From positions 4,642,001 to 4,706,000 of the forward strand of contig NZ_JAUALB010000001.1 in the NCBI RefSeq assembly GCF_030345795.1: a stretch of 64,000 nucleotides of DNA, given 5' to 3'. A program made the position numbers and the translations under genes. The DNA is from Micromonospora sp. WMMA1363 (GTDB taxonomy: Bacteria > Actinomycetota > Actinomycetes > Mycobacteriales > Micromonosporaceae). The notes below the pieces were generated by a model that was not told where the DNA came from, did no database searches, and was given only the letters and a program-made list of their open reading frames with translations. Positions 20,797 through 32,713 of the stretch are shown here, piece by piece. Every line of letters starts with the position of its first letter. The first letter of the stretch is position 1.

Positions 20797-20899
20797 GTGC
20801 GAAGAGCGAGCGTTCCCGGGCGGCTCGGGTGGGACGTGGTCGCGCAGGAATGCGAGTCGAGCTTGCGAGCCCCGCAGTCGCGAACGGAAGGCGACGCTG
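20797..20899 (+). repeat. nuoD-nuoE junction repeat
   Basis: A 103-bp junction whose last half carries CTTGCGAGCCCCGCAGTCGC then GAACGGAAGG, almost identical to the nuoC-D copy. The first half is unrelated sequence, apart from a GCGAAGAGCGAGCG start. GGAAGG lies 8 bp before the nuoE ATG. Confidence 0.7.
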
Positions 20900-21999
20900 A
20901 TGACGACGACGTTCACTGACGAGACCCGGGCCCGGGCACGGGAGATCGTTGCCCGGTACCCGGCCGACCGGTCCCGCTCGGCGCTGCTGCCGCTGCTGCA
21001 CCTGGTCCAGGCCGAGGAGGGATACGTCTCCCCGGCCGGCATCGCGTTCTGCGCGGAGGTGCTGGGGCTGAACAAGGCCCAGGTCGGCGCGGTGGCTTCC
21101 TTCTACACCATGTACAAGCGTCGACCGACCGGCGACTGGCTGGTCAGCGTCTGCACGAACACGATGTGCAACGTGCTCGGCGGCCAGGAGGTCTACGACA
21201 CCCTCGCCGAGCACCTCGGCGTCGGCCACGACGAGACCACCGCCGACGGATCCGTCACCCTGGAGCACGCCGAGTGCCTGGCCGCGTGCGACTACGCGCC
21301 GGTGATGACGGTCAACTACGACTTCTTCGACAACGTCGACCCGCAGACCGCCGTCGGCGTGGTCGACGAGCTGCGCGCAGGCGGCCGGCCGATGCCTTCC
21401 CGGGGCGCCCGGCTCTGCCCGCTGAAGGAGATGTCGGTCCAGCTCGCCGGGTTCGCCGACGCGCGCGAGGGCGCGGTCGCCGACGGGGTCCCGGGTGCGC
21501 CGACCCTGCGTGGGTTGCGGCTGGCGCAGGAGCACGGCATCTCGGTTGCCGGCTTCGACCCGAACACCCCGATCCGGAGCAAGGCCGAGGCCGACAGGGC
21601 CGCCGAGAAGGCGAAGGCGGAGGCGGCCGCGAAGGCGGCGGCCGCGAGCAACGCCGGCACGGGCGAGCCGGCGCCGGCGGCCGAGGCCGCCGGCAGCACG
21701 ACCCGCGACGTGAAGGCCCCGGACGACAAGTCGCCCGAGGTGCGGGCCGCCGAGACTCGCCAGCCGGACGCCGGGACGGCGGTCCCTGACGCGCCGGGCA
21801 CCAAGGTGCCGGCGGACGGCCCACCTCCGGCGTCCCGCGACGCTCAGCAGGCCGAGGCGGCGGGCGTGGCGGCGAACCCGCCCGCCGGTGATGCGAAGCC
21901 CGCCGGCGACGGGGCCGCAGCGCAGGAGCGCAACCTCAGGGATGCGGAGTCGGGGGCCGGTACCGGCTCCCCGACCACGAGCGACAGGGGGGCCCAGAA

Positions 22000-22003
<4 letters not shown>
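20900..22003 (+). CDS. nuoE: NADH-quinone oxidoreductase subunit E with long C-terminal extension
   Basis: A 367-residue protein. Residues 1-160 are the thioredoxin-like 2Fe-2S subunit (ligands C85, C90, C126, C130 in SVCTNTMCN and ECLAACDYAP). From about residue 230 a low-complexity Ala/Pro/Glu/Asp/Lys-rich tail of roughly 135 residues follows, with no recognisable domain. The start is ATG 20900 after GGAAGG; an earlier in-frame start at 20786 would translate the repeat and overlap nuoD. The stop overlaps the nuoF GTG. Confidence 0.93.
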
Positions 22004-23316
<1,313 letters not shown>

Positions 23317-23487
23317 TGCGAGCGCGAGGAGTGAGCGGAGCGAGCCCCGCAGTTGCGAGCGGAAGGCGAGCGTTGCGAGCGCGAGGAGTGAGCGGAGCGA
23401 GCCCCGCAGTTGCGAGCGGAAGGCGAGCGTTGCGAGCGCGAGGAGTGAGCGGAGCGAGCCCCGCAGTCGCGAGCGAAAGGCAAGCAC
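23317..23487 (+). repeat. Triple tandem 57-bp repeat in the nuoF-nuoG junction
   Basis: Three units of exactly 57 bp: 23317-23373, 23374-23430 and 23431-23487. Each starts TGCGAGCGCGAGGAGTGAGC and contains AGCCCCGCAGTTGCGAGCGG. Units 1 and 2 are identical; unit 3 differs near its end (CAGTCGCGAGCGAAAGGCAA). Unit 3 supplies GAAAGG as nuoG ribosome binding site. The unit is a multiple of three and is related to the single-copy junction repeats elsewhere in the operon. Confidence 0.92.
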
Positions 23488-23488
23488 T

Positions 23489-26005
23489 GTGACCGACGTT
23501 GCCAGGAAGACCGATACGGTCACCCTCACCATCGACGGGGTCGAGGTCACCGCGCCGAAGGGCGCGTTGCTGATCCGGGTCGCCGAGCAGATGGGTGTCG
23601 AGATCCCGCGGTTCTGTGATCACCCGCTGCTGGCCCCGGCCGGTGCCTGCCGGCAGTGTCTGGTCGAGGTGGAGGGGCAGCGTAAGCCGGTCGCCTCCTG
23701 CACCCAGACGGTCGCCGACGGCATGGTCGTGCGGACCCAGCTCACCTCCCCGGTCGCCCAGAAGGCGCAAGAGGGGATCATGGAGCTGCTGCTGGTGAAC
23801 CACCCGCTCGACTGCCCGACGTGTGACAAGGGCGGCGAGTGTCCACTACAGAATCAGGCGATGTCCACCGGCCGCGCCGACTCCCGGTTCCACGAGCACA
23901 AGCGGGAGTACGAGAAGCCCCTGGAGATCAGCACCCAGGTGCTGCTCGACCGGGAGCGCTGCGTGCTCTGCCAGCGTTGCACCCGGTTCTCCGAGGAGAT
24001 CGCCGGTGACAAGTTCATCGACCTGATGAACCGGTCGTCCGCCGAGGAGATCAACATCTACCGGGACGAGGAGTACGGCGCAGCCGACGACGGGGCCGGT
24101 GACGTCCCCTTCAACTCGTACTACTCCGGCAACACGATCCAGATCTGCCCGGTCGGCGCGCTCACCGGCGCGCAGTACCGGTTCCGGGCCCGCCCCTTCG
24201 ACCTGGTCTCCAGCCCCAGCACCTGCGAGCACTGCTCGGCCGGGTGCGCGCAGCGCACCGACTGGCGGCGTGGCAAGGTGCTGCGGCGGCTGGCCGGCGA
24301 CGATCCGGCGGTCAACGAGGAGTGGAACTGCGACAAGGGTCGTTGGGGCTTCCGGTATGCCCGCGCCGACGACCGGCTAACCACCCCGCTGGTACGCGAC
24401 GCGCAGACCGGTGAGCTGCGCGAGGCGTCCTGGAGCGAGGCGCTGACCGTCGCCGCCGAGGGGTTGCGTGCCGCACGGGACGGCGGGGAGGGCACGGCCG
24501 TGCTCACCGGCGGCCGGCTGACCGTCGAGGACGCGTACGCGTACGCCAAGTTCGCCCGGGTCGCCCTGCACACCAACGACATCGACTTCCGGGCCCGGCC
24601 GGTCTCCCGCGAGGAGGCCGACTTCCTGGCCAGTTCGGTCGCCGGGGCCACCGACGTCACCTACGCCGACGTCGAGAGGGCGCCGGCGGTGGTGCTGGTC
24701 GGCCTGGAGCCGGAGGAGGAGTGCCCGATCCTCTTCCTGCGGCTGCGCAAGGCATACCTGAAGAAGACTCTGACGGTGTACGCGATCGCACCGTTCGCCA
24801 CCCGCGGCCTGGAGAAACTCGGTGCCAAGCTGGCCCGGGTGGTGCCGGGTGAGGAGGCCAGTGTGCTCGCCGAGCACGCTACGGTCGCCGACGCGTTGAG
24901 CCAGCCGGGCGCGATCCTCATCGTCGGCGAGCGGCTGGGCGCGGTGCCGGGCGGCCTTTCCGCCGCCGCGGACGTCGCCCGGCGGACCGGCGCCAAGCTG
25001 GCTTGGGTGCCGCGGCGCGCGGGTGACCGCGGCGCGCTGGACGCCGGCTGCCTGCCCAACCTGCTCCCGGGCGGCCGCCTGGTCACCGAGCCCGCGGCGC
25101 GGGCGGAGCTGGGCGAGGCGTGGGACATCCCGGCCGGTGTCATCCCCAGCCAGGCCGGCCGGGACACCGACGGCATCCTCGCCGCGGCGGTCGCCGGCCA
25201 GCTCGGCGCCCTGGTCGTGGCCGGGGTCGACCCGGCCGACCTGGCCGACCCGCGACTGGCTGAGGAGGCCCTGGCGGCGGTGCCGTTCCTGGTCAGCCTC
25301 GAACTGCGGAACAGCGCGGTGGCGCGCCGGGCGGACGTGGTCTTCCCGGTCGCTCCGGTGGTCGAGAAGGACGGCAGCTTCCTGAACTGGGAGGGGCGAC
25401 TGCGCTCCTTCGACGCGGTGCTGCACACCGCCGCGATGACCGACGGGCGGGTGCTGGACGCACTCGCCGCGCAGCTCGACGTGCGGCTGGGCACCGGCGA
25501 CGTGCCCAGCGTCCGCCGGGAACTGGGCGGCCTGCCGCAGACCCGCTCCACCCGGCCGGCCGCGCCGTCGGTGGATCCGGTGGCCGTGCCGCAGCCGGGC
25601 GCCGGGGAGGCGGTGCTGGCGACCTGGCACCAGTTGATCGACCTCGGCAGCCTCACCGACGGCGACGAGCACCTCGCCGGTACGGCCCGGCCACCCGTGG
25701 CCCGGCTGGGCAGGGGCACCGCGGAGGCGGTCGGCGTGGTCGACGGCGAGCCGGTGACCGTGGGTACGGACCGGGGTGCGATCACGCTGCCGGCGGCGGT
25801 GACCGAGATGCCGGACGGCGTTGTCTGGCTGCCGACCAACTCGCCCGGCTCGACGGTCCGCCGCAGTCTCGGTGCCGGGTCCGGGGCGATCGTGCGGGTC
25901 AGTGCCGCGTCCGCCGTGGCCGTGCCCGAACAGGGCGGCGTGCCGGTCGCCGCCGACGCCGCCGGGCGCCCTGGCCCGCTCCTCAACTCCGGGGGTGCCC
26001 AGTGA
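23489..26005 (+). CDS. nuoG: NADH-quinone oxidoreductase subunit G
   Basis: An 838-residue Fe-S subunit. In order: a 2Fe-2S ferredoxin domain ([19 protein letters not shown]), the His-Cys3 4Fe-4S site ([18 protein letters not shown]), a further 4Fe-4S site ([11 protein letters not shown] with CPVGALT), a molybdopterin-type 4Fe-4S domain ([14 protein letters not shown]) and a degenerate molybdopterin-oxidoreductase domain to about residue 650. The GTG start follows the triple repeat. Confidence 0.96.
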   Translation: MTDVARKTDTVTLTIDGVEVTAPKGALLIRVAEQMGVEIPRFCDHPLLAPAGACRQCLVEVEGQRKPVASCTQTVADGMVVRTQLTSPVAQKAQEGIMELLLVNHPLDCPTCDKGGECPLQNQAMSTGRADSRFHEHKREYEKPLEISTQVLLDRERCVLCQRCTRFSEEIAGDKFIDLMNRSSAEEINIYRDEEYGAADDGAGDVPFNSYYSGNTIQICPVGALTGAQYRFRARPFDLVSSPSTCEHCSAGCAQRTDWRRGKVLRRLAGDDPAVNEEWNCDKGRWGFRYARADDRLTTPLVRDAQTGELREASWSEALTVAAEGLRAARDGGEGTAVLTGGRLTVEDAYAYAKFARVALHTNDIDFRARPVSREEADFLASSVAGATDVTYADVERAPAVVLVGLEPEEECPILFLRLRKAYLKKTLTVYAIAPFATRGLEKLGAKLARVVPGEEASVLAEHATVADALSQPGAILIVGERLGAVPGGLSAAADVARRTGAKLAWVPRRAGDRGALDAGCLPNLLPGGRLVTEPAARAELGEAWDIPAGVIPSQAGRDTDGILAAAVAGQLGALVVAGVDPADLADPRLAEEALAAVPFLVSLELRNSAVARRADVVFPVAPVVEKDGSFLNWEGRLRSFDAVLHTAAMTDGRVLDALAAQLDVRLGTGDVPSVRRELGGLPQTRSTRPAAPSVDPVAVPQPGAGEAVLATWHQLIDLGSLTDGDEHLAGTARPPVARLGRGTAEAVGVVDGEPVTVGTDRGAITLPAAVTEMPDGVVWLPTNSPGSTVRRSLGAGSGAIVRVSAASAVAVPEQGGVPVAADAAGRPGPLLNSGGAQ

Positions 26006-26036
26006 GCCCCGCACCCGCGAACGAAAGGTGGGCACG
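26006..26036 (+). repeat. nuoG-nuoH junction repeat
   Basis: A short copy of the junction cassette: GCCCCGCACCCGCGAACGAA then AGG, directly after the nuoG stop and 9 bp before the nuoH GTG. It keeps only the 3' half of the longer copies. Confidence 0.65.
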
Positions 26037-27383
26037 GTGACCTTCCTCGCACAGGACCCGACGCTGGCCGACTTCGGCCGGGACCCGTGGTGGCTGGTCC
26101 TCGGCAAGATCGTCTTCGCGTTCGCGTTCGGTCTGCTGGCCACGCTGCTCGGCGTGTGGTTCGAGCGGCGCGTTGTCGGCGTCATGCAGGTGCGGCCCGG
26201 CCCGAATCAGGTCGGCCCGTTCGGCCTTCTCCAGACCCTCGCCGACGGTCTGAAGATGGCCTTCAAGGAGGACATCCTTCCCCGGACGGCGGACAAGGTC
26301 GTCTACTTCTTCGCCCCGGTCATCTCGGTGGTCTGCGCGGTCACCGCCCTGTCGGTGATCCCGTTCGGCCCGATGGTCAGTGTCTTCGGCCACCGGACGC
26401 CGTTGCAGGTCACCGACGTGCCGGTGGCGGTGCTGGTGCTGCTGGCCTGCTCCTCGCTGGCCGTCTACGGCATCGTGCTCGGCGGCTGGGCCTCCGGCTC
26501 GACCTACCCGCTGCTGGGCGGCCTGCGCTCCAGCGCCCAGATGATCTCGTACGAGGTGGCGATGGGTCTGAGCATCGTGGCGGTGTTCATGACCGCCGGC
26601 ACGATGTCGACCAGCGGGATCGTCGCCAAGCAGGGGGACGGCACGCGGCTGAGCCTGTTCGGCGCCGAGATCCCCGCACCCGGCTGGTACGCGATCCTGC
26701 TGCTGCCGAGCTTCATCATCTTCTTCATCGCCATCGTCGGCGAGACCAACCGGGCGCCGTTCGACCTGCCCGAGGCCGAGTCGGAGCTGGTCGCGGGCTT
26801 CATGACGGAGTACAGCTCGCTGAAGTTCGCGCTCTTCATGCTCAGCGAGTACGTGGCGATGGTGACGATGTCCGCGGTCACCGTGACGCTTTTCCTCGGC
26901 GGATGGCACGCCCCGTGGCCGATCACCATCTGGGCGGGCGCGAATTCCGGCTGGTGGCCGATGCTGTGGTTCTTCGGCAAGGTTGTCGCGCTGGTCTTCG
27001 TTTTCGTCTGGCTCCGGGGCACGCTGCCCCGGCTGCGCTACGACCAGTTCATGCGGTTCGGCTGGAAGGTCCTGCTCCCGATCAACCTGGTCTGGATCAT
27101 GGTGCTCGCCGGTCTCCGGTCGATCGAGGACTGGGACAGCCGCAGCAGGCTGATCGCGATCGGCATCCCCGCCGGCGTTCTGCTGCTCGTCACGCTGTTC
27201 TGGCCGAGTCGCACGTCGACGCCGAAGCCGACCCTGGCCGAGCAGGTCAACAACCGTCCACCGGGCAGCTTCCCGCTGCCGCCGCTGGACCTTCAGGTAC
27301 CACCGAGCCCGCGGACCCGGCGCGTCGTCGCCGAGCGGGAGCCGGCCAACGTGGCCGCCGGCACGGACTCTCAGGAGGTGTGA
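26037..27383 (+). CDS. nuoH: NADH-quinone oxidoreductase subunit H
   Basis: A 448-residue membrane subunit that joins the peripheral arm to the proton-pumping arm. Family segments are [35 protein letters not shown] and the quinone-site loop [20 protein letters not shown]. The GTG at 26037 after GAAAGG is preferred; an upstream in-frame start would run through nuoG. A Pro-rich cytoplasmic tail of about 40 residues follows the last helix. Confidence 0.95.
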   Translation: MTFLAQDPTLADFGRDPWWLVLGKIVFAFAFGLLATLLGVWFERRVVGVMQVRPGPNQVGPFGLLQTLADGLKMAFKEDILPRTADKVVYFFAPVISVVCAVTALSVIPFGPMVSVFGHRTPLQVTDVPVAVLVLLACSSLAVYGIVLGGWASGSTYPLLGGLRSSAQMISYEVAMGLSIVAVFMTAGTMSTSGIVAKQGDGTRLSLFGAEIPAPGWYAILLLPSFIIFFIAIVGETNRAPFDLPEAESELVAGFMTEYSSLKFALFMLSEYVAMVTMSAVTVTLFLGGWHAPWPITIWAGANSGWWPMLWFFGKVVALVFVFVWLRGTLPRLRYDQFMRFGWKVLLPINLVWIMVLAGLRSIEDWDSRSRLIAIGIPAGVLLLVTLFWPSRTSTPKPTLAEQVNNRPPGSFPLPPLDLQVPPSPRTRRVVAEREPANVAAGTDSQEV

Positions 27384-27384
27384 C

Positions 27385-28020
27385 GTGGGCGCGATCACCG
27401 GAACGTTCAAGGGCTTCGGGGTCACCTTCTCGCACATGTTCAGGAAGGTCGTCACCACCGACTACCCGTTCAAGCCGCCGGTGTCGGCGCCGCGCTACCA
27501 CGGGCGGCACATCCTCAACCGGCACCCGGACGGCCTGGAGAAGTGCATCGGCTGCGAGCTGTGCGCCTGGGCCTGCCCGGCGGACGCGATCTACGTCGAG
27601 GGCGGCGACAACACCGAGGAGCAGCGCTTCTCACCCGGCGAGCGGCACGCCAGCGTTTACCAGATCAACTACGCCCGCTGCATCTTCTGCGGCCTGTGTA
27701 TCGAGGCCTGCCCGACCCGCTCGCTCACCATGAGCAACGAGTACGAACTGGCCCGGGACAACCGGCAGGACCTGATCTTCACAAAGGAACAGCTGCTGGC
27801 GCCGCTGCTGCCCGGCATGGAGCAGCCACCACACCCGATGCGGTTGGGTGACAGCGAGAAGGACTACTACGTCGGCGCGCTGGAGAACCCGGGCACCTCC
27901 GCCGGCGCGGAGCGCTCAGCGATGGGGCCCGGCCGCTACCAGCTCGACGCGCACCCCGGCGTGACGTTCCCCGGCGCCGAGCAGGCCGCGCACCGGGCGG
28001 ACAAGGGAGACGGAGCATGA
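27385..28020 (+). CDS. nuoI: NADH-quinone oxidoreductase subunit I
   Basis: A 211-residue ferredoxin-like subunit with two 4Fe-4S clusters (N6a, N6b). Ligands are C54, C57, C60 with C109, and C99, C102, C105 with C64, in [12 protein letters not shown] and [13 protein letters not shown] 60-residue C-terminal tail follows the core. It starts with GTG right after nuoH, and its TGA overlaps the nuoJ ATG. Confidence 0.97.
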   Translation: MGAITGTFKGFGVTFSHMFRKVVTTDYPFKPPVSAPRYHGRHILNRHPDGLEKCIGCELCAWACPADAIYVEGGDNTEEQRFSPGERHASVYQINYARCIFCGLCIEACPTRSLTMSNEYELARDNRQDLIFTKEQLLAPLLPGMEQPPHPMRLGDSEKDYYVGALENPGTSAGAERSAMGPGRYQLDAHPGVTFPGAEQAAHRADKGDGA

Positions 28021-28787
28021 CCACGCAGACGGTGCTCGCCGCGGCGGGATCGGTGTCCGGCGGTGAGGCGGTCACCTTCTGGCTGCTCGCCCCGCTGGCG
28101 CTGCTCGGGGCGATCGGCATGGTCGCCGCGCGCAACGCCGTGCACTCGGCGCTCTGGCTGGTGCTGACGATGCTCTGCCTGGGCGTGTTCTACGTGCTCC
28201 AGGCGGGGCCGTTCATCGGCATGGTGCAGATCATCGTCTACACCGGCGCGATCATGATGCTCTTCCTGTTCGTGCTGATGCTGGTCGGCCGCGACGCGAC
28301 AGATTCGCTGATCGAGACGCTGCGCGGTCAGCGGGTCGCGGCGGTCGTCCTGGGGGTCGGCTTCGCGGCCCTGGTGGGCACGGGGGTGTACCGGGCGCTG
28401 GACGGCGGTGCGGCCGCCGGCCTGACGGCCGCCAACGCCGAGGGCAACGTGCAGGGTATCGCCCGGCTGCTGTTCACGAAGTACGTCTTCGCGTTCGAGC
28501 TGACCTCGGCGCTGCTCATCACCGCGGCGGTCGGTGCGATGGTGCTCGCCCACATCGAGCGGCGCAAGGAGGACAAGATGGACCAGATCGCCACCATGAA
28601 GGCACGGTTCCGTCCCGGCAACTACCCCGGCCCGAAGCCCGGCCCGGGCGTCTTCGCCACCTCCTCCTCGGTCGCCACTCCCGCCCGCTTGCCGGACGGT
28701 CGGCTGACCGAGCGGAGCACCCCCGAGATCCTGCCGGTACGCGAGCTGACCGCCGAGGAGACCGCGCTGAAGGGGACCGACAAGTGA
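28017..28787 (+). CDS. nuoJ: NADH-quinone oxidoreductase subunit J
   Basis: A 256-residue membrane subunit with five helices in the first 180 residues. [20 protein letters not shown] is the diagnostic pi-bulge helix of NuoJ. The C-terminal 80 residues are hydrophilic. It overlaps nuoI and nuoK by four bases each. Confidence 0.96.
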   Translation: MTTQTVLAAAGSVSGGEAVTFWLLAPLALLGAIGMVAARNAVHSALWLVLTMLCLGVFYVLQAGPFIGMVQIIVYTGAIMMLFLFVLMLVGRDATDSLIETLRGQRVAAVVLGVGFAALVGTGVYRALDGGAAAGLTAANAEGNVQGIARLLFTKYVFAFELTSALLITAAVGAMVLAHIERRKEDKMDQIATMKARFRPGNYPGPKPGPGVFATSSSVATPARLPDGRLTERSTPEILPVRELTAEETALKGTDK

Positions 28788-29101
28788 GCGAGTTCTTCTC
28801 GGTCGAGCCGAACTACTACCTGGTCCTCGCCGCGGTGCTGTTCACCATCGGCGCCGCCGGGGTGCTCATCCGACGCAACGCGATCGTGCTGTTCATGTGC
28901 GTCGAGCTGATGCTCAACGCGGCCAACCTGACCCTGGTCACCTTCAGCCGGATCAACGGTGACCTCAACGGTCAGATCATGGCGTTCTTCGTGATGGTGG
29001 TGGCCGCGGCCGAGGTCGTGGTCGGCCTCGCGATCATCATGGCGATCTTCCGGACCCGGCGCTCCGCGAGCGTCGACGACGCCAACCTGCTGAAGTACTG
29101 A
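28784..29101 (+). CDS. nuoK: NADH-quinone oxidoreductase subunit K
   Basis: A 105-residue antiporter-like subunit with three membrane helices. The conserved Glu residues appear in [20 protein letters not shown] and [16 protein letters not shown]. The GTG start overlaps the nuoJ stop. Confidence 0.96.
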   Translation: MSEFFSVEPNYYLVLAAVLFTIGAAGVLIRRNAIVLFMCVELMLNAANLTLVTFSRINGDLNGQIMAFFVMVVAAAEVVVGLAIIMAIFRTRRSASVDDANLLKY

Positions 29102-29111
29102 GGGGCCTGCG

Positions 29112-31070
29112 GTGATGGAGATTCTGGCGAACGCTCCGGTCGAGCCGGCGGGCACCGTCACGTACGCGCCGGCCGACGGCCTGCTCGGCAGCGTCTGGCT
29201 GCTCGTCGCGATTCCGCTGGTCAGCGCGGCGATCCTGCTGCTGCTCGGCCGCCGGGCGGACCGGTGGGGGCACTGGCTCGGCGTCGCGTCGATCGGCGTC
29301 GCGTTCGCGCTCGGCCTGACCTACTTCCTGCAACTGCGCGGCCTGGAGAACCGGTCCGTCGAGCTGAGCCTGTGGGACTTCATCGCGGTCGGTGACCTGC
29401 GGGTGGACTTCGGTTTGCTGTTCGACCCGCTGGCCGCGGTCTTCGTCCTGCTGATCACCGGCGTCGGCTTCCTGATCCACCTGTACGCCGTGGAGTACAT
29501 GGCGCACGACCCGGGCCGTCGGCGGTTCTTCGGGTACTTCAACCTGTTCGTCGCCGCCATGCTCCTGCTGGTGCTCGGCAACAACTACGTGATGCTCTAC
29601 TTCGGCTGGGAGGGCGTCGGTCTGGCGTCGTACCTGCTGATCTCCTTCTGGTACGAGCGGCCGAGCGCCGCGACGGCGGGCAAGAAGGCGTTCCTGATGA
29701 ACCGGGTCGGCGACGCCGGCCTGGCGATCGGCATCTTCATCATGTTCGCCACCCTGGGCACCACACAGTACGACGAGGTCTTCTCCGGTGTCGGCGGGCT
29801 GACCGCCACGACGGTTCTCGTGCTGGGCCTGCTCCTGCTGCTCGGCGCGACCGGCAAATCCGGTCAGTTTCCGCTCCAGGCGTGGCTGCCGGACGCGATG
29901 GAGGGCCCGACCCCGGTGTCCGCGCTGATCCACGCGGCCACCATGGTCACCGCGGGCGTCTACCTGATCGCCCGGTCGAACCCGATTTTCTCAGCGAACG
30001 CGACGCTCCAACTGGTCGTGGTGAGCGTCGGCGCGCTGACCCTGCTGATCGGCTGCGTCATCGGCGCGGCCAAGGACGACATCAAGCGGGTGCTCGCCTG
30101 GTCGACGGTGAGCCAGATCGGCTACATGTTCCTCGGTGTCGGTCTGGGCGGCGCGGCGTATGGGCTGGCCATCGTGCACCTGCTGGCGCACGGGTTCTTC
30201 AAGGCCAACATGTTCCTCGGTGCAGGCTCGGTCATGCACGGAATGAAGGACCAGGTCGACATCCGGCGCTTCGGCGCGCTGTCGAAGTACATGAGGATCA
30301 CCTGGCTGACCTTCATGACGGGCTGGCTGGCGATCATCGGTCTGCCCCCGTTCTCCGGCTTCTTCTCCAAGGAGCCGATCATCGTGGCCGCGTTCGAGCG
30401 GGAGGGCTGGACGGCCTGGCTGTTCGGCGGGGCCGCGCTGCTCGGTGCCGGGTTGACCGCGTTCTACATGACGCGGTTGTTCGTGCTCACCTTCCACGGC
30501 CCGGCGCGGTGGACCGAGGACGTCGACCACCCGCACGAGTCACCGAAGCTGATGACGATCCCGCTGGTTCTGCTCGCCGTCGGCTCGGTCGCCGCCGGCG
30601 CGCTGATGGCCGGTCCGGTCCCGTCGTGGCTGGAGGCGACCGCCGGTCTGGGCGGCCAGCCGGAGGCGCACGAGGCGGTCCTGTCCCATCTCGCGATCAC
30701 GATCCTGTCGATCGTGGTCACCGTGGTCGGCGCCGGCCTGGCCTGGTTCCTGTTCCGGGCCGGCACGGCCATCGCGCCGCAGCCGGCCGGGGTGCTGGTC
30801 ACCGCAGCCCGGAAGAACCTCTACACCGACGCCGTCAACGAGGCGGTCTTCGAGAAGCCGGGCATCTTCCTCACCCGGGCGCTGGTCTTCCTCGACAACC
30901 GCGGTATCGACGGGCTGGTCAACGGCCTCGCCGCCGGGGTGGGCGGCGGCTCCGGCCGGCTCCGGCGGCTGCAGACCGGCTTCGTCCGGTCGTACGCCAC
31001 CTCGATCCTGGCCGGTGCGCTGCTGGTGGTGGCGGCCTTCCTGGCCGTCGAGGCGGGGTGGCTGGCGTGA
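29112..31070 (+). CDS. nuoL: NADH-quinone oxidoreductase subunit L
   Basis: A 652-residue Mrp-type antiporter subunit at the distal end of the membrane arm. Diagnostic segments are YFGWEGVGLASYLLISFWYE, LPDAMEGPTPVSALIHAATM and HLLAHGFFKANMFLGAGSVM. The long lateral helix at the C-terminus is present. GTG 29112 or the adjacent ATG 29115 could be the start; an AGGGG site serves both. Confidence 0.96.
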   Translation: MMEILANAPVEPAGTVTYAPADGLLGSVWLLVAIPLVSAAILLLLGRRADRWGHWLGVASIGVAFALGLTYFLQLRGLENRSVELSLWDFIAVGDLRVDFGLLFDPLAAVFVLLITGVGFLIHLYAVEYMAHDPGRRRFFGYFNLFVAAMLLLVLGNNYVMLYFGWEGVGLASYLLISFWYERPSAATAGKKAFLMNRVGDAGLAIGIFIMFATLGTTQYDEVFSGVGGLTATTVLVLGLLLLLGATGKSGQFPLQAWLPDAMEGPTPVSALIHAATMVTAGVYLIARSNPIFSANATLQLVVVSVGALTLLIGCVIGAAKDDIKRVLAWSTVSQIGYMFLGVGLGGAAYGLAIVHLLAHGFFKANMFLGAGSVMHGMKDQVDIRRFGALSKYMRITWLTFMTGWLAIIGLPPFSGFFSKEPIIVAAFEREGWTAWLFGGAALLGAGLTAFYMTRLFVLTFHGPARWTEDVDHPHESPKLMTIPLVLLAVGSVAAGALMAGPVPSWLEATAGLGGQPEAHEAVLSHLAITILSIVVTVVGAGLAWFLFRAGTAIAPQPAGVLVTAARKNLYTDAVNEAVFEKPGIFLTRALVFLDNRGIDGLVNGLAAGVGGGSGRLRRLQTGFVRSYATSILAGALLVVAAFLAVEAGWLA

Positions 31071-31149
31071 GCGACCTCAAGAGGCTGTCGGCCTCTCCCG
31101 CGGCCGTCGCCGGCGGACCGCGCAGTGACGACGGAGGTAAGGCCGCATA

Positions 31150-32682
31150 ATGTCCGACTTCCCGTTCCTCTCGGTGCTCACCGTGGCGCCGCTCGTCGGC
31201 GCCCTCGTGGTCGCCGTCCTGCCCCGCCGCCGGCCGGAACTGGCCAAGCAGGTGGCGCTCGGCTGGTCGGTGCTGGTGCTGGCGCTGTCGGTGGTCATGT
31301 GGGTCACCTGGCAGACCGGCGGCGAGCGGTTCCAGTTCCGCGAGTCGTACCCCTGGATCCCGAACTGGGGCGTCAACGTCACCTTCGCCGCGGACGGCAT
31401 CGCGCTGGTGATGCTGATGCTGATCGCGGTGCTGGTGCCGCTGGTGATCCTGGCGTCCTGGCACGACGCTGACGCGTCGAAGCGGTCGGTGCCGGTCTAC
31501 TTCGCGCTGCTGCTCGTCCTCGAGTGCACGATGATCGGTGTCTTCGCCGCGGCCGATGTGTTCCTGTTCTACGTGTTCTTCGAGGTCATGCTGGTGCCGA
31601 TGTACTTCCTCATCGGCAGCTACGGCGGCCACCAGCGGCAGTACGCGGCGGTGAAGTTCTTCCTCTACTCGCTGGTCGGCGGCCTGTTCATGCTCGCCGC
31701 GGTGATCGGGCTGTGGGTGGTCGGCGGGAAGACCTTCGACTGGGTGGCGCTGAGCCAGGTGGACATCTCCACCGGCACCGAGCGCTGGCTCTTCCTCGGG
31801 TTCTTCCTCGCGTTCGCGATCAAGGCACCGTTCTTCCCGTTCCACACCTGGCTGCCGGACGCCGGTGGCGCGGCGCCGGCCGGCGCCGCCGCGCTGCTGG
31901 TCGGCGTGCTGGACAAGGTCGGCACCTTCGGCATCCTGCGCTACTGCCTGCCGCTGTTCCCGGACGCGGCGAAGTGGTTCGCCCCGTGGGCGCTGGCGCT
32001 GGGCCTGATCGGCATCATCTACGCGGCGCTGCTCGCGGTCGGCCAGAACGACCTCAAGCGGCTGGTGTCCTACACCTCGATCGCGCACTTCGGCTTCATC
32101 GGTGTCGGCATCTTCGCCTTCACCAGCCAGGCGGCCACCGGCGCGGTGCTCTACATGGTCAACCACGGCCTCGCCACCGGCCTGCTCTTCCTGGTGGTCG
32201 GCATGCTGATCGCCCGGCGTGGCTCGGCCCTGGTCAGCGACTTCGGCGGCGCCGGCAAGCTGGTGCCGCTCCTGGCCGGGGTGCTCTTCTTCGCCGGCCT
32301 GGCGTCGCTGGCGCTGCCCGGCACCGCGCCGTTCATTTCCGAGTTCCTGGTGCTGATCGGCACCTTCACGGTGAACAAGCCGGTGGCGGTGATCGCCACG
32401 CTCGGCATCATCCTGGCCGCCGCGTACGTGCTGTGGATGGTGCAGCGCACCACCCAGGGCACCCTCAACCCGGCGCTGACCGAGGTCGACGGCATGAAGC
32501 GAGACCTCAACCTGCGTGAGAAGGTCGTGGTGGCGCCGCTGATCGCGCTGATCCTGCTGCTCGGCTTCTACCCGAAGCCGGTCACCGACGTGATCAACCC
32601 GGCCGTGCAGGCCACCATGCAGGACATCGGCAGGACCGACCCGGCCCCGTCGGTGGGCACCGTCCAGGAGGCCCACCGGTGA
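31150..32682 (+). CDS. nuoM: NADH-quinone oxidoreductase subunit M
   Basis: A 510-residue antiporter-like subunit. FYVFFEVMLVPMYFLIGSYG, FPFHTWLPDAGGAAPAGAAA and KRLVSYTSIAHFGFIGVGIF carry the conserved Glu and Lys residues of proton translocation. The usual HTWLPDAH.EAP sequence is here GGAAP, a substitution also seen in some actinobacteria as far as can be recalled. It starts with ATG 79 bp after nuoL; the gap holds a small GAGGC/GCCTC hairpin. Confidence 0.95.
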   Translation: MSDFPFLSVLTVAPLVGALVVAVLPRRRPELAKQVALGWSVLVLALSVVMWVTWQTGGERFQFRESYPWIPNWGVNVTFAADGIALVMLMLIAVLVPLVILASWHDADASKRSVPVYFALLLVLECTMIGVFAAADVFLFYVFFEVMLVPMYFLIGSYGGHQRQYAAVKFFLYSLVGGLFMLAAVIGLWVVGGKTFDWVALSQVDISTGTERWLFLGFFLAFAIKAPFFPFHTWLPDAGGAAPAGAAALLVGVLDKVGTFGILRYCLPLFPDAAKWFAPWALALGLIGIIYAALLAVGQNDLKRLVSYTSIAHFGFIGVGIFAFTSQAATGAVLYMVNHGLATGLLFLVVGMLIARRGSALVSDFGGAGKLVPLLAGVLFFAGLASLALPGTAPFISEFLVLIGTFTVNKPVAVIATLGIILAAAYVLWMVQRTTQGTLNPALTEVDGMKRDLNLREKVVVAPLIALILLLGFYPKPVTDVINPAVQATMQDIGRTDPAPSVGTVQEAHR

Positions 32683-32713
32683 GCCCCGCAGTCGCGAACG
32701 AAAGGTTGCTCCG
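32683..32713 (+). repeat. nuoM-nuoN junction repeat
   Basis: GCCCCGCAGTCGCGAACGAA then AGG fills the gap right after the nuoM TGA. It is nearly identical to the nuoG-H copy and to the 3' half of the longer copies. The AAAGG is the nuoN ribosome binding site. Confidence 0.7.

Noticed and set aside
23317..23487. 57-bp tandem repeats as a CRISPR array
   Set aside because: Units are contiguous with no spacers, and no cas genes are present.
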